Source of the DNA: CBDFHV01 sp965247705
GTDB lineage: Bacteria; Pseudomonadota; Alphaproteobacteria; Rhodospirillales; CAMCUA01
NCBI GenBank assembly: GCA_965247705.1
Contig: CBDFHV010000013.1
Location: 1 to 13,843 of the forward strand
Reading direction: 5' to 3'
DNA: 13,843 nucleotides
Below, in pieces: positions 12,962-13,843 of this stretch. The translations under genes and the position numbers were made by a program. The notes beneath the pieces are model-generated. The model was not told where the DNA came from and searched no databases. It saw nothing but the letters and a program-made list of their open reading frames with translations. How positions within the stretch are numbered: the first letter of the stretch is position 1; every line of letters starts with the position of its first letter.

Positions 12962-13843
12962 ATGAAAGTCACCCAGGTCGAGATCTTCGACATCGAATGC
13001 CCGAAGCGTCCGCAATGGCACCCGGTGCTGGTGCGGGTGCACACCGACGACGGCATCGTCGGGCTGGGCGAGGCGGGGCTGGCCTACGACGTCGGCCACA
13101 GCGCCGCCGCCCACATGGTGAAGAACCTGGCAGAAACCTTCTTAATCGGCTGGGACCCTTTCCGCATCGAGGCCCTGTGGGACCGCATGTTCCGGGAGTC
13201 GTTCTGGACCCTGGGTGGCGGCACCATCATCTTCGCCGGCATGAGCGCCATCGACACCGCGCTATGGGACATCAAGTCCCGCGCCTTGGGGGTCCCCGTT
13301 TACGAACTGCTCGGCGGCAGGATGCGCGACGACTTGCGCTGTTACGCCAGCCAGATGCAGTTCGGCTGGCACGGGGAGGCGGCCCGACTCGGCCACCCGG
13401 ACGACTACGCCCGCGCCGCCCGCGAAGCGGTGGCGGACGGCTACGACGCCGTCAAGGTCGACCCCATCATGCTGGACGAAGACGGCAATACCGTCGCCGA
13501 CCGCACCAAGATCTTTACGCCGAAGGAAATGCGGCTGTTCCGCGACCGCATGCAGGCGATTCGCGATGCGGTCGGCGAGGACGTGGACGTCATCCTCGAG
13601 GTGCACAGCTACCCCGGCGCCACCACCGCCATCCAGTTGGCCGAAGGGGTGGCCGACCTGGGCATCATGTTTTTCGAGGAGCCGGTGAACTACCTGAATT
13701 CCCGGCTTCACGACAAGGTCGCCGCCCGCGCGCCCATGCCCATCGCCGGCGGTGAGCGCATCTACACCCGTTGGGGCCTGAGGCCCTATCTGGAGGACCA
13801 GAGCCTGGACGTGCTGCAGCCCGATATCGGGCTCACCGGCGGC
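12962..13843 (+). CDS. Enolase-superfamily enzyme (mandelate racemase/muconate lactonizing family), 3' end beyond window
   Basis: The first 294 residues of a likely protein of 350-400 residues. The N-terminal capping domain (1 to about 125) includes VLVRVHTDDGIVGLGEAGLAY and the segment SAIDTALWDIKSRALGVPVYELLGG, a strong family signature. In the barrel, Lys165-Val-Asp167 (YDAVKVDPIM) occupies the general-base strand. Glu213 with His215 (ILEVHSYP), Glu239/Glu240 (FFEEPV) and Glu265 (IAGGERIY) follow at the metal-ligand strands. Members abstract a proton next to a carboxylate and usually dehydrate sugar acids or racemise or cycloisomerise acids. KVD with ExH resembles the galactonate- or mannonate-dehydratase side more than true mandelate racemase (KxK). 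The final His/Asp region is off the window. GGAGG lies about 13 bases before the ATG, slightly far. It follows the ATPase gene by 136 bases and is probably the last visible member of the operon. Confidence 0.9.
   Translation, partial: MKVTQVEIFDIECPKRPQWHPVLVRVHTDDGIVGLGEAGLAYDVGHSAAAHMVKNLAETFLIGWDPFRIEALWDRMFRESFWTLGGGTIIFAGMSAIDTALWDIKSRALGVPVYELLGGRMRDDLRCYASQMQFGWHGEAARLGHPDDYARAAREAVADGYDAVKVDPIMLDEDGNTVADRTKIFTPKEMRLFRDRMQAIRDAVGEDVDVILEVHSYPGATTAIQLAEGVADLGIMFFEEPVNYLNSRLHDKVAARAPMPIAGGERIYTRWGLRPYLEDQSLDVLQPDIGLTGG

Noticed and set aside
1..13843. CRISPR arrays, toxin-antitoxin pairs or defence genes
   Set aside because: No regularly spaced direct repeats and no recognisable defence proteins were found. 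The NYN protein alone is not enough to claim such a system.

Overview
This is a GC-rich window, most likely from an alphaproteobacterium. The evidence is strong G/C bias at third codon positions, Shine-Dalgarno starts, and the mix of NMT1-type ABC importer, enolase-superfamily and IS21/IS1182 genes. The exact genus cannot be read from the sequence. It looks like a small-molecule uptake and catabolism locus that insertion sequences have broken.

Left part (1-2453, all on the minus strand): the N-terminal half of an Asp/Glu/hydantoin racemase-superfamily enzyme running off the window, a stand-alone NYN-domain (PIN-like nuclease fold) protein, and a periplasmic NMT1/SsuA-type substrate-binding protein followed by a clear intrinsic terminator. 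Divergent from the binding protein is a TetR-family regulator (2615-3274). A palindromic site lies between the two genes. Two minus-strand genes follow: an FkbM-type methyltransferase and a two-helix membrane protein of unknown function.

Centre and right (4896-13843, plus strand): an operon of a DapA/NAL-superfamily lyase, an NAD-dependent epimerase-like protein, an ABC permease, an ABC ATPase and an enolase-superfamily (mandelate racemase/muconate lactonizing-like) enzyme that continues past the window. The promoter region of this operon carries a 30-bp palindrome. It shares the 8-mer AACTAAAC with the site beside the TetR gene, so one regulator may control both the binding protein and the operon.

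The epimerase-like gene is split after codon 138 by an IS21-family element (6390-10549) flanked by the direct repeat CCTGGG. The istA gene of that IS21 element is itself split after codon 104 by an IS1182-family element (6813-8476) flanked by CATT. Removing each element with one repeat copy restores exact reading frames: a 500-residue IstA and a 358-residue epimerase-like protein. The order of events is therefore clear: IS21 first, IS1182 second. The insertions separate the lyase from the transporter and enolase genes and probably reduce their expression.

I infer that the ancestral locus imported a small organic acid or similar compound through the NMT1-type transporter and processed it with the lyase, the epimerase-like enzyme and the enolase-type enzyme. 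The substrate cannot be deduced from the sequence. No RNA genes, CRISPR arrays or defence systems were seen.
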